Shown here: positions 1 through 7,768 of the stretch, piece by piece
Layout: every line of letters begins with the position of its first letter
How positions within the stretch are numbered: the first letter of the stretch is position 1
Source of the DNA: Pseudomonas arcuscaelestis
Lineage (GTDB): Bacteria; Pseudomonadota; Gammaproteobacteria; Pseudomonadales; Pseudomonadaceae
Length of the DNA stretch: 64,000 bases
Direction: 5' to 3'
Assembly: GCF_016881005.1 (NCBI RefSeq)
Contig: NZ_JACOPV010000004.1
Location: 248,001-312,000, forward strand
Position numbers and translations under genes: made by a program
Notes under the pieces: model-generated
The model's database searches: none
What the model saw: only the letters and a program-made list of their open reading frames with translations
Told to the model about the DNA's origin: nothing

Positions 1-2
1 AG

Positions 3-2597
3 GCCGGTCAGGCACTGCGCGTGCGTTTGCTCGACTACATAGAAGGTCAGTCACTCACCCGTCTTAAATTCATGCCGGCGCAGTTGATCGCCGAGCTTGG
101 CGAGCTTTGCGCACGTATCGACCAGGCCTTGGCGGATTTCACCCATCCTGGGCTCGAACGTACACTGCAATGGGATCCACGGCACGCCATTGAGCTGATC
201 GCGCACCTGTCGCCGGTACTCACCGAGGGCGCCCGCAAAGCGCAATTGTTGGAGGCCACGGACAAGGCGCAAAAACGCCTGCAGCCGCTGACCGGACAAT
301 TGCCCATGCAGGCGGTACACCTCGATATCACCGATGACAACGCTGTGTGGCAACGTGACGAGCAGCGTCAGTGGCAACTGCAAGGGGTTATCGATTTCGG
401 CGACCTGGTGCACACCTGGCGGATTGCCGATCTGTCGGTAACCTGTGCGGCCCTGCTGCACCACGCCGAGGGTGATCCGCTGCGCATTCTGCCTGCCGTC
501 CAGGCCTACCATGCGCTAAACCCGCTGACCGACGCCGAGCTCAAGGCCCTTTGGCCAATGGTGGTCGCGCGCGCTGGCGTGTTGGTGCTCAGCAGCGAGC
601 AGCAACTGAGTGTCGACCCGGACAATGCTTATATTCGCGACAACCTCAGTCACGAGTGGGAAATATTCGAGGTTGCTACCAGCGTGCCATTCGAGCTGAT
701 GGAGGCTGCCATTGCGCAGGTAGCCGGTGGCGATCTGCCGGACCTGGAGCTGAGCGCGAGTGGTGAGCTGCTGCCCGGCTTGCAAGGCAGTAGTGTCACC
801 GCGGTGGACCTGGGCGTGTTGAGCAGTCACTTTCAGGCAGGTAACTGGGAACAACCGGGCTTCGACCAGCAATTGCTGCGTGAGCAGGCGGGTGCAAATG
901 GGGCCGCCTGTTCGCTTCACGGCCAATACCGCCTTTCGCAAACCCATATCGACAACCCGCAGGAACCCCGCACTTTCGCGTTGCACGTTGAGTTGCAGGC
1001 TCCGGTGAATGAAGTACAGGCGCCGTGGGCGGGGGTGTGGCTGGCGACCGACGATGGCCAGGGCTGCCTGCAAGGTGAGCAATGCAGCCTGTGGTTGCGG
1101 GGGCTGGTCGATGCACCTGAAACCGGAGCACAAATCAGCCAAGGGCAACACCTGGGTCGCAGTGACGGGCTCTTGAGTATTCAGCTGTGCCGCGTGCCGG
1201 GCCTGTGCCCACCGCCATTCGTCGAGCCGTCGCGAGCGGCGGCTTGGAAAGCCTTGTGCCCGTCCCCTCAGGCGTTGCTGGGCTTTGCATGCGAGGCTGA
1301 GCCGCTGGTGGATGCGCAGCAATTGCTGGCGCGGCGCGATGCCAGCTTTGCCCGCTCGCAAAAGCATTACTACGAGCAACCACCGCATATCGAACGTGGC
1401 TGGCGCAATTACCTGATCGACATGCAGGGACGCTCCTACCTGGACATGCTCAACAACGTTGCCGTACTCGGCCACGGTCACCCGCGCATGGCCAGCGAGG
1501 CCGCGCGTCAGTGGTCGCTGGTGAACACCAACTCACGCTTTCATTACGCCGCCATCGCCGAGTTCTCCGAGCGCTTGCTGGCGCTGGCGCCAGACTCGAT
1601 GGACCGGGTATTTCTGGTCAACAGCGGCACCGAGGCCAATGATCTGGCGATTCGCCTGGCGTGGGCCTACAGCGGTGGGCGCGACATGCTCAGTGTGCTG
1701 GAGGCTTATCACGGCTGGTCGGTGGCCACCGATGCGATTTCGACGTCCATCGCTGACAACCCTTTGGCGTTGAGTACGCGTCCTGAATGGGTGCACCCGG
1801 TGATCGCCCCGAACACCTACCGCGGCGCGTATCGCGGTGAGGACAGCAGCGCTGACTATCTGCGCGATGTTGATGCAAAACTTGAGGCGGTAGCGGCTGC
1901 GCAGCGCCAATTGGCCGGTTTTATCTGCGAGCCGGTTTATGGCAATGCGGGGGGTATTTCGTTGCCTGCGGGTTACCTGGAGCAGGCCTATGCCAAAGTC
2001 CGTGCGGCCGGAGGGGTGTGCATTGCCGATGAAGTACAGGTTGGCTACGGTCGACTTGGCGAATATTTCTGGGGCTTTGAGCAACAGGGTGTGGTGCCGG
2101 ACATCATCACCATGGCCAAGGGCATGGGCAACGGCCAACCATTGGGCGTGGTGATCACCCGTCGAGAAATTGCCGAAGCGCTGGAAGCGCAGGGCTACTT
2201 CTTCTCGTCTGCCGGTGGCAGCCCTGTCAGTTGCCGGATCGGCATTGCCGTACTTGATGTGATGGATGAAGAAGGCCTGTGGGATAACGCCCGTGACGTT
2301 GGCCGGCACTTCAAGGCGCGTTTGCAAGGGTTGGTCGATAAACATCCGTTAGCGGGTGCAGTCCATGGTTCAGGCTTTTACCTGGGCCTGGAGCTGGTGC
2401 GTGACCGCACCACCCTGGAACCGGCCACAGAGGAAACCACCACCTTGTGCAACCGCCTGCGCGACCTGGGGATATTCATGCAGCCGACGGGCGACTACTT
2501 GAACATTCTCAAGATCAAACCGCCGATGTGCACCACGCGCCAGAGCGTGGACTTCTTTGTCGATAGCATCGACAGGGTACTGTCGGAAGCGCTCTAG
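3..2597 (+). CDS. Phosphotransferase / class III aminotransferase fusion, 5' end missing
   Basis: The reading frame is open to the window edge, so the GTG at 21 is not a real start; about 860 residues are visible. The N-terminal part is the end of an APH/choline-kinase-like phosphotransferase (HLDITDDN, then VIDFGDLVHTWRIADL, which carries the metal-binding Asp). A middle stretch of ~200 residues looks like a decayed M23-like domain (GQHLGRSDGLLSIQL). The last ~430 residues are a complete PLP-dependent class III aminotransferase: NSGTEANDLA, the ADEVQVGYGRLG segment, and the PLP lysine in MAKGMGNGQPLG. Known relatives with this layout act on amino alcohols, hydroxylysine or similar amines. 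The substrate here is unknown; aguBA next door suggests amine or polyamine catabolism. A strong terminator follows, so it is probably not cotranscribed with aguB. Confidence 0.85.
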   Translation, partial: AGQALRVRLLDYIEGQSLTRLKFMPAQLIAELGELCARIDQALADFTHPGLERTLQWDPRHAIELIAHLSPVLTEGARKAQLLEATDKAQKRLQPLTGQLPMQAVHLDITDDNAVWQRDEQRQWQLQGVIDFGDLVHTWRIADLSVTCAALLHHAEGDPLRILPAVQAYHALNPLTDAELKALWPMVVARAGVLVLSSEQQLSVDPDNAYIRDNLSHEWEIFEVATSVPFELMEAAIAQVAGGDLPDLELSASGELLPGLQGSSVTAVDLGVLSSHFQAGNWEQPGFDQQLLREQAGANGAACSLHGQYRLSQTHIDNPQEPRTFALHVELQAPVNEVQAPWAGVWLATDDGQGCLQGEQCSLWLRGLVDAPETGAQISQGQHLGRSDGLLSIQLCRVPGLCPPPFVEPSRAAAWKALCPSPQALLGFACEAEPLVDAQQLLARRDASFARSQKHYYEQPPHIERGWRNYLIDMQGRSYLDMLNNVAVLGHGHPRMASEAARQWSLVNTNSRFHYAAIAEFSERLLALAPDSMDRVFLVNSGTEANDLAIRLAWAYSGGRDMLSVLEAYHGWSVATDAISTSIADNPLALSTRPEWVHPVIAPNTYRGAYRGEDSSADYLRDVDAKLEAVAAAQRQLAGFICEPVYGNAGGISLPAGYLEQAYAKVRAAGGVCIADEVQVGYGRLGEYFWGFEQQGVVPDIITMAKGMGNGQPLGVVITRREIAEALEAQGYFFSSAGGSPVSCRIGIAVLDVMDEEGLWDNARDVGRHFKARLQGLVDKHPLAGAVHGSGFYLGLELVRDRTTLEPATEETTTLCNRLRDLGIFMQPTGDYLNILKIKPPMCTTRQSVDFFVDSIDRVLSEAL

Positions 2598-2610
2598 CAC
2601 GCCAATAAAA

Positions 2611-2650
2611 GCCGCTTAAGCCGATTGTTATCGGTTTAAGCGGCTTTTTT
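2611..2650 (+). terminator. Rho-independent terminator after the aminotransferase gene
   Basis: A stem of about 14 bp (GCCGCTTAAGCCGA paired with TATCGGTTTAAGCGGC, one bulge) is followed by six T residues. It lies 14 bp after the stop codon. Confidence 0.9.
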
Positions 2651-2683
2651 ATGCCTGTAATTTTCGCTTTATGGCTTCTAAAG

Positions 2684-2697
2684 CCGATATTTATCGG
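2684..2697. promoter_or_regulatory. Dyad CCGATA-TT-TATCGG upstream of aguB
   Basis: A perfect 6-bp inverted repeat with a 2-bp centre lies about 83 bp before the aguB start, in the only gap where the aguBA promoter can be. It may be an operator. No aguR-like regulator gene lies in the window, so the binding protein is unknown. A similar CCGAT....ATCGG core also forms the top of the terminator hairpin just upstream. Confidence 0.3.
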
Positions 2698-2780
2698 ATA
2701 TAAAGTTATCCATCATTCCTGTACACAGTCATCGGTCGCCTGCATGCTCAGTCGGCCCAGTTATCCTCCGAGAGGTTTTC

Positions 2781-3659
2781 ATGAGCCGCACCGTTACCGT
2801 CGCCGCCACCCAGATGGCGTGCTCCTGGGATCGCCAGAACAACCTGGCTACCGCTGAAAAGCTGGTCCGCGAAGCCGCCGCCAAAGGCGCGCAGATCATC
2901 CTCATCCAGGAATTGTTCGAAACCCCGTACTTCTGCCAGAAGCCGAACCCGGACTACCTGCAACTGGCAACGCCGGTGGAAACCAACGCCGCCATCGAAC
3001 ACTTCCAGGCACTGGCCAAGGAACTGCAGGTGGTACTGCCGATCAGCTTTTTCGAATTGGCTGGACGCGCACGTTTCAACAGCATCGCGATCATCGACGC
3101 CGACGGCAGTAACTTGGGCGTGTACCGCAAGACGCACATCCCGGATGGCCCTGGCTATCACGAGAAGTACTACTTCAACCCGGGCGATACCGGCTTCAAG
3201 GTCTGGCAGACGCGCTACGCCAAGATCGGCGTTGGCATCTGCTGGGACCAGTGGTTCCCGGAGTGCGCTCGCAGCATGGCGTTGTTGGGCGCTGAAGTGC
3301 TGTTCTACCCGACCGCAATTGGTAGTGAACCGCACGACAAGAGCATTTCCTCGCGTGACCATTGGCAGCGTGTGCAGCAAGGCCATGCCGGTGCCAACCT
3401 GATGCCGCTGATTGCCAGCAACCGCATCGGCAATGAAGAACAGGACGGCTACGACATCACCTTCTACGGCTCGTCGTTCATCGCCAACCAGTTTGGCGAG
3501 AAAGTCGAAGCGCTCAACGAGACCGAAGAGGGCGTGCTGGTGCATACTTTCGACCTGGACAAACTGGAGCACATCCGCAGCGCCTGGGGCACTTTCCGTG
3601 ACCGCCGTCCGAATCTGTACGGCCCGGTGAAAACCCTCGATGGCGCGCTGGAATCCTGA
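2781..3659 (+). CDS. aguB: N-carbamoylputrescine amidase
   Basis: This 292-residue nitrilase-superfamily enzyme hydrolyses N-carbamoylputrescine to putrescine, CO2 and ammonia, the second step of the agmatine deiminase pathway. The Glu-Lys-Cys catalytic triad is visible: E44 in IQELFETPYF, K117 in YRKTHIPDG and C154 in GICWDQWFPE. The start is supported by GAGAGG seven bases upstream. aguA follows 60 bp later on the same strand with no terminator between them, so the two form an operon. Length and motifs are typical of the AguB family. Confidence 0.97.
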   Translation: MSRTVTVAATQMACSWDRQNNLATAEKLVREAAAKGAQIILIQELFETPYFCQKPNPDYLQLATPVETNAAIEHFQALAKELQVVLPISFFELAGRARFNSIAIIDADGSNLGVYRKTHIPDGPGYHEKYYFNPGDTGFKVWQTRYAKIGVGICWDQWFPECARSMALLGAEVLFYPTAIGSEPHDKSISSRDHWQRVQQGHAGANLMPLIASNRIGNEEQDGYDITFYGSSFIANQFGEKVEALNETEEGVLVHTFDLDKLEHIRSAWGTFRDRRPNLYGPVKTLDGALES

Positions 3660-3719
3660 TCATTCAATGACCTCGCCGCAGGCCCTGGTGGCTGCGGCGA
3701 ACACTGCAAAGGTTTACTC

Positions 3720-4826
3720 ATGAAGACCCTGACCAGCACCCCACGCGCCGATGGCTTCTACATGCCCGCTGAATGGGCGCCGCAAACCCAGGTATGGATG
3801 GTGTGGCCCGAGCGCCCGGACAACTGGCGCCTGGGCGGCAAACCGGTACAGGCGGCACACGTGACGCTGGCCCAGGCCATCGCCCGTTTCCAGCCGGTAA
3901 CCGTTGCCGTTTCGGCCGCTCAATACGACAACGCGCGCGCGCGCCTGGATGCACCCAACATCCGTGTGGTTGAAATCAGCAACGACGATGCGTGGGTCCG
4001 GGACACCGGCCCGACTTTCGTTATCAATCACAGTGGCGAAGTGCGTGGCGTTGACTGGGGCTTCAATGCCTGGGGTGGTTTCGAAGGCGGCCTGTACGCG
4101 CCGTGGAACCGTGATGAGCAAGTGGCCAGCAAGGTTCTGGAAATGGAACGCTGCCAGCGCTATCACACCGAAGGCTTTGTGCTGGAAGGCGGCTCGATCC
4201 ACGTTGATGGTGAAGGCACCTTGATCACCACCGAAGAGTGCCTGCTCAACCACAACCGCAACCCGCACCTCAATCGTGAGCAGATCGAAGCGGTGCTGCG
4301 TGACCACCTGGCGGTGGACACCATCATCTGGCTGCCAGATGGCCTGTACAACGATGAAACCGACGGTCACGTCGACAACTTCTGTTGTTACGTGCGTCCT
4401 GGCGAAGTGTTACTGGCCTGGACAGATGATCCGCAAGACCCCAACTACGCGCGCTGCCACGCCGCACTTGAGGTGCTGCAGAACAGCCGCGATGCCAAGG
4501 GGCGTGCCTTTACCGTGCACAAAATGCCGATTCCGGGCCCACTGTTTGCCACTGAAGAAGAGTGTGCGGGCGTTGATCCGGTGGCGGGTAGCCAGGAACG
4601 CAACCCTTCGGTTCGCCTGGCGGGCTCCTACGTCAACTTCCTGATCGTCAACGGCGGCATCATTGCGCCGAGCTTCGACGACCCGGCAGATGCCGAGGCT
4701 AGAGCGATCCTTGCTCGCGTCTTCCCTGATCATGAAATCGTGATGATCCCCGGGCGCGAAATGCTGTTGGGCGGAGGCAACATCCACTGCCTGACCCAGC
4801 AGCAGCCGGCACCTTCGAAAGGTTGA
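3720..4826 (+). CDS. aguA: Agmatine deiminase
   Basis: This 368-residue porphyromonas-type peptidylarginine deiminase family enzyme converts agmatine to N-carbamoylputrescine and ammonia. The catalytic Cys is C357 in [12 protein letters not shown] near the C terminus, and the acidic and His residues lie in conserved blocks ([26 protein letters not shown]). It is cytoplasmic and uses the agmatine made by arginine decarboxylation. It is the second gene of aguBA, the same gene order as in other pseudomonads. A terminator lies just downstream. Confidence 0.97.
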   Translation: MKTLTSTPRADGFYMPAEWAPQTQVWMVWPERPDNWRLGGKPVQAAHVTLAQAIARFQPVTVAVSAAQYDNARARLDAPNIRVVEISNDDAWVRDTGPTFVINHSGEVRGVDWGFNAWGGFEGGLYAPWNRDEQVASKVLEMERCQRYHTEGFVLEGGSIHVDGEGTLITTEECLLNHNRNPHLNREQIEAVLRDHLAVDTIIWLPDGLYNDETDGHVDNFCCYVRPGEVLLAWTDDPQDPNYARCHAALEVLQNSRDAKGRAFTVHKMPIPGPLFATEEECAGVDPVAGSQERNPSVRLAGSYVNFLIVNGGIIAPSFDDPADAEARAILARVFPDHEIVMIPGREMLLGGGNIHCLTQQQPAPSKG

Positions 4827-4840
4827 AGCATCGCTTATAA

Positions 4841-4868
4841 AAGAACCCGTCCTTGGACGGGTTTTTTT
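4841..4868 (+). terminator. Rho-independent terminator after aguA
   Basis: The hairpin AACCCGTCCTTGGACGGGTT runs into a T tract and ends the aguBA transcript. Confidence 0.9.
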
Positions 4869-5009
4869 ATGCTTGTTCGACAATCGGTGCGTGCGCTGGC
4901 ACACCTCTTGTATTTGTTTTGCATTGTATTTCAAACAGATAGAGCAACCCTGTTCTGTCACAAAGTTTGCGTAGGTTAGCCGCTCACGGCCCAGGGAGTA
5001 CGTGTCGAA

Positions 5010-5201
5010 ATGAATGCAGTAAGTGAGCCGGCTTCGCCCTCATCAGCAATGAATCATGAGTCGCTGCAGCGAGTGGCTCAATGGTTGAAACAAAATGGAA
5101 GAATCCGGGGCAGGAAGTCCGATCACCGTCGTACGTTGTTGGCGCGTTACCCAACCGGCCTGATCACCGAAGCAGAGCTCGAAGCCCTGCTGGGCAACTG
5201 A
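5010..5201 (+). CDS. Small hypothetical protein, 63 residues
   Basis: The product is a small basic protein with a variable N terminus and a helical part from about residue 14 (HESLQRVAQWLKQNGRIRGR), ending in a short acidic helix (TEAELEALLGN). I recognise no domain. Spacing of the Shine-Dalgarno GGGAG (11 bases) is long for the ATG at 5010, and an internal ATG at 5049 would remove the low-complexity start. The hairpin at 5217-5235 just after the stop supports it being a real transcription unit. It lies convergent to the TonB receptor gene. Confidence 0.6.
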   Translation: MNAVSEPASPSSAMNHESLQRVAQWLKQNGRIRGRKSDHRRTLLARYPTGLITEAELEALLGN

Positions 5202-5216
5202 CCAACAAAACGATCG

Positions 5217-5235
5217 GCGCGGGCTTACCCCGCGC
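5217..5235. terminator. GC-rich hairpin between convergent genes
   Basis: GCGCGGG-CTTAC-CCCGCGC forms a 7-bp stem. It has no clear T tract, so it is either a weak bidirectional terminator or half of a REP palindrome. Confidence 0.45.
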
Positions 5236-5240
5236 TGCTC

Positions 5241-7334
5241 TTAGAAACTATAAGTGCCAGTAACCACCAGGCTGCGCGGATCACCGAACTGGATCTGCGC
5301 GGCGCTGGTAGCTGAGCTGTAGTAGGTTTTGTCGGCGATGTTGTTCAATGCCGCGCGCACGTCCCAATCCTTGGTGCGGAACCCGGCCAAGGCGTCCCAT
5401 CGCCCGTAACCTGGCAACACCGCGGTGTTCTGGTTGTCGGCAAAGCGCTCACCCACCAGGGTCAGGCCGGTTTCGCCGTACCAGCCCATTTCCGGCTTCC
5501 AGGTCAGGAACAGGCTGCCATTGCGCTTGGCGACGTTACTCACGCGGTTGCCTTCCTGACCATTTTCGTCCTTGACGATGGTGGCATCCTGAATGCCGAT
5601 ACCGCCGCGAACATACCAGTTGCCAACGATGTTGCCGGTAGCCGTCAGCTCTACACCGCGCGAGCGCTGCAAGCCGGTGAGCAAGGTAACGTCCGGGATG
5701 TTCGGGTCGCTGGTGCGACGGTTGTAGAGCTCAAGTTCGTAAATCGCCAAGGTGGTGCTCAGGCGTTCGTCGAGCCAGTCGCTTTTAACCCCGACTTCTT
5801 TCTGCCGCGTTTCTTCCGGGCTGGTTTCGTTGGTGTTGCCGGCAGCGCCTGGGGTAATGCCGATCAAACCGCCGCCCACCGGCGAGAAGGTTTTGCTCCA
5901 CGAGGCGTAGAAGGAGTGCTCCTTCCAGGGGGAATAGACCACGCCCACCCGTGGGCTGGTGCTATTGCTGTCCTGGTTCTCGGAAAGGTTCTTGATCTTG
6001 TTGGTGGTCTCTACTTCGAACTGATCGAAACGCACACCGGCGAGCACTTGCCACTGATCGTTCAGGCGCAGTTGGTCCTGGATGTACAGGCCACGGCTGT
6101 CGACCACGGTGTGGTTGTTGCTCGACAGCACCATTTGACCGTTGTACTGCAAGTTCCGGTCGGGGTTGTCGAGGTCTACGCCCGGCACTTTACCGGCCGC
6201 CTTGTAGAGCAGTGGATCGCGGCGCTGGTTGCCGACTTCGATACCGGTCAACAAGGTGTGCTGCAAACCGAAGGTCTCGACGTTGCCTTCCAGCTCAACG
6301 GTGTTGAACAGGTTGCGTGTGTTCAAGTCTTGCTGCCAGCGCTGGCGGTTAACCTCGTTGGTTTTGGCGTTGTAGCCCGTCTGGTAGGTGTTGTCGAAGT
6401 CGCTGTTGAGCTTGAACAGGCCCAGGGTATGGCGCACCTGCCAGTTCTCGCTGAGCTGGTAGTTAAGGCGCGAACGCAGCGACTGCGCCTTGTCATCGAT
6501 GAAGTCGCGGTGGGTGTCGCCATAGGTGGTGCTGCGGCTGACATCGGCCGGGCGACCATTGACGCTTGGAATACCGCGATCAGGTGTGCGGTTGTAGCGG
6601 CTGTACTCGTACTGCACCAGCCAGTTGAGGTCTGGGGTCAGTTGCCAGTTCATGGATGGCGCGAACAGTTGGCGGCTGCCGTCGATGCCATGGCGGAAAC
6701 TGTTGTTGTCCTGGTTGCCCATGTTCAGGCGCAGGCTGATGTTGTCCGATGGGTCTGCGCTGAGGTCGGCATACAAACTGCGCAAGTCTTCGCTGCCACC
6801 CTGGGCTTCGATGGACGAGCGACGACCGGCTTCGGGCATCTTGCTTACGCGGTTGACGATGCCGCCTTGGCTGCCTCGCCCGTAAAGCACGGCGGCAGGG
6901 CCCTTGAGCACCTCGATACGCTCGATGTTGTGCAGGTCGCGCACGTACTGGCTGTCGTCGCGAATACCGTCGAGGTAGAAGTCGTTGCTGGCGTCGAAGC
7001 CGCGAATGCGCACGCTGTCGAAACGCGTGTCGGCACCGTTGCTGACGTTGGGTATACCGCCAAGTGCCTTGCCCAGATCATTGGTGCCGTAGTCCAGTAC
7101 ATTGCTGGTCTTCACCGAATCGATGGCCTGGGGAACATAGCGGGCCGGGGTGGAAGTACGCGTAGCCGTGCTGACCTCCTTGACCCGCGGATCATCGCGC
7201 TCGCGGTCGCTTTCAGCGGTAACCGATAACTCAGGGAGGGTGGTGCTGGCGGCCAGTGCAAATCCGGAAGTGAGAAACAGGGAGACACCCAAGGTCAAGG
7301 GTGCCAGACGGCAGGGGGCAGGCATTAAGGACAT
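5241..7334 (-). CDS. TonB-dependent siderophore receptor
   Basis: The product is a 697-residue outer-membrane receptor. It has a signal peptide (cleavage near ALA-AST, residue ~29), a plug domain at about 60-180 and a 22-strand barrel ending in the aromatic TGTYSF. There is no N-terminal STN signalling domain, so it should not drive an anti-sigma/ECF cascade itself. The plug contains ERIEVLKGPAAVLYGRGSQG followed by GIVNRVSK, typical of Fiu/FiuA-like siderophore receptors; the ligand cannot be told from sequence. A second ATG at 7325 has a better-spaced GCGGA and may be the true start. A Fur-like site lies upstream, so iron repression is likely. Confidence 0.93.
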   Translation of the reverse strand: MSLMPAPCRLAPLTLGVSLFLTSGFALAASTTLPELSVTAESDRERDDPRVKEVSTATRTSTPARYVPQAIDSVKTSNVLDYGTNDLGKALGGIPNVSNGADTRFDSVRIRGFDASNDFYLDGIRDDSQYVRDLHNIERIEVLKGPAAVLYGRGSQGGIVNRVSKMPEAGRRSSIEAQGGSEDLRSLYADLSADPSDNISLRLNMGNQDNNSFRHGIDGSRQLFAPSMNWQLTPDLNWLVQYEYSRYNRTPDRGIPSVNGRPADVSRSTTYGDTHRDFIDDKAQSLRSRLNYQLSENWQVRHTLGLFKLNSDFDNTYQTGYNAKTNEVNRQRWQQDLNTRNLFNTVELEGNVETFGLQHTLLTGIEVGNQRRDPLLYKAAGKVPGVDLDNPDRNLQYNGQMVLSSNNHTVVDSRGLYIQDQLRLNDQWQVLAGVRFDQFEVETTNKIKNLSENQDSNSTSPRVGVVYSPWKEHSFYASWSKTFSPVGGGLIGITPGAAGNTNETSPEETRQKEVGVKSDWLDERLSTTLAIYELELYNRRTSDPNIPDVTLLTGLQRSRGVELTATGNIVGNWYVRGGIGIQDATIVKDENGQEGNRVSNVAKRNGSLFLTWKPEMGWYGETGLTLVGERFADNQNTAVLPGYGRWDALAGFRTKDWDVRAALNNIADKTYYSSATSAAQIQFGDPRSLVVTGTYSF

Positions 7335-7384
7335 CCGCAGGGCTTGAAGGTATTAGACAAAAAGAGGGGTTGAAATTTTGCGCG

Positions 7385-7403
7385 AATGATAATGCGTGCT
7401 ATT
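7385..7403 (-). promoter_or_regulatory. Fur-box-like sequence upstream of the TonB receptor
   Basis: AATGATAATGCGTGCTATT resembles the Fur consensus in its first half (TGATAAT) and has a weak dyad partner (TATT). It lies 51-69 bp upstream of the receptor start. Only about half of the 19 consensus positions match, so this rests mainly on context. Confidence 0.4.
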
Positions 7404-7565
7404 TGCTTGTGTTAATTGTTTCTTAATCGGTTGTAAGTATTTGTATTTCAAATTGTTTCTTGAGTAAGGCCTTGAGCTGACTCCATAATTGCGTCGCTTA
7501 TTCGGGACTTCAGGCCCTCGCAGCGCGACGAATTGCGTCGATACTCGGGGTAGTTTCACGAAATT

Positions 7566-7595
7566 TTGACATGCCGATCCGCACACGGATACGAT
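7566..7595 (+). promoter_or_regulatory. Sigma-70 promoter for the candidate sRNA or porin leader
   Basis: A perfect -35 TTGACA (7566-7571), an 18-bp spacer and the -10 TACGAT (7590-7595, four of six matches). The predicted start is near 7602. Confidence 0.5.
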
Positions 7596-7601
7596 TCGGT
7601 C

Positions 7602-7673
7602 AACGCCTGAAGGCCCATAGACCAAGAGTCCAGAATAAAAGGCCCGTTGCGATCACTCGCAAGCGGGTTTTTT
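7602..7673 (+). ncRNA. Candidate small RNA (~72 nt) with Rho-independent terminator
   Basis: A strong intrinsic terminator (CCCGTTGCGA-TCAC-TCGCAAGCGGG, 10 bp with one bulged G, then six T) ends at 7673. There is no plus-strand gene between it and the receptor gene on the minus strand. The promoter at 7566-7595 would give a transcript of about 72 nt with a single-stranded A-rich stretch (AGAATAAAA) before the hairpin, the usual build of an Hfq-binding sRNA. It could instead be an attenuator in the porin leader. I cannot assign it to a known RNA family. Confidence 0.45.
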
Positions 7674-7759
7674 ATTTTCTGACCCGCGAGCGTCAACCCA
7701 CGCAGGGGGCGTGGTTTTTGGCGTAGGTCTCAGCGCGTATCCGACTAAGAAATAAGGAA

Positions 7760-7767
7760 AAGAATAA
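7760..7767 (+). promoter_or_regulatory. Crc/Hfq (CA-motif) site at the porin start codon
   Basis: AAGAATAA fits the AANAANAA motif bound by Hfq-Crc in pseudomonads. It lies between the AAGGAAAA ribosome site and the ATG at 7769, where binding would block translation. Catabolite repression of the porin is therefore likely. Confidence 0.55.
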
Positions 7768-7768
7768 A

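Larger units (their letters stand above)
7335..7768. other. Divergent intergenic region, 434 bp
   Basis: This gap separates the TonB receptor (left) from the porin (right). It holds the Fur-like site (7385-7403), a sigma-70 promoter (7566-7595), a candidate small RNA ending in a strong terminator (7602-7673) and an A-rich Crc/Hfq-type site over the porin ribosome site. A 90-codon minus-strand frame at 7353-7625 looks non-coding. Confidence 0.8.

Noticed and set aside
7353..7625. 90-codon minus-strand frame upstream of the TonB receptor
   Set aside because: It covers the Fur-like site and the sRNA promoter, has low-quality composition and no ribosome site.
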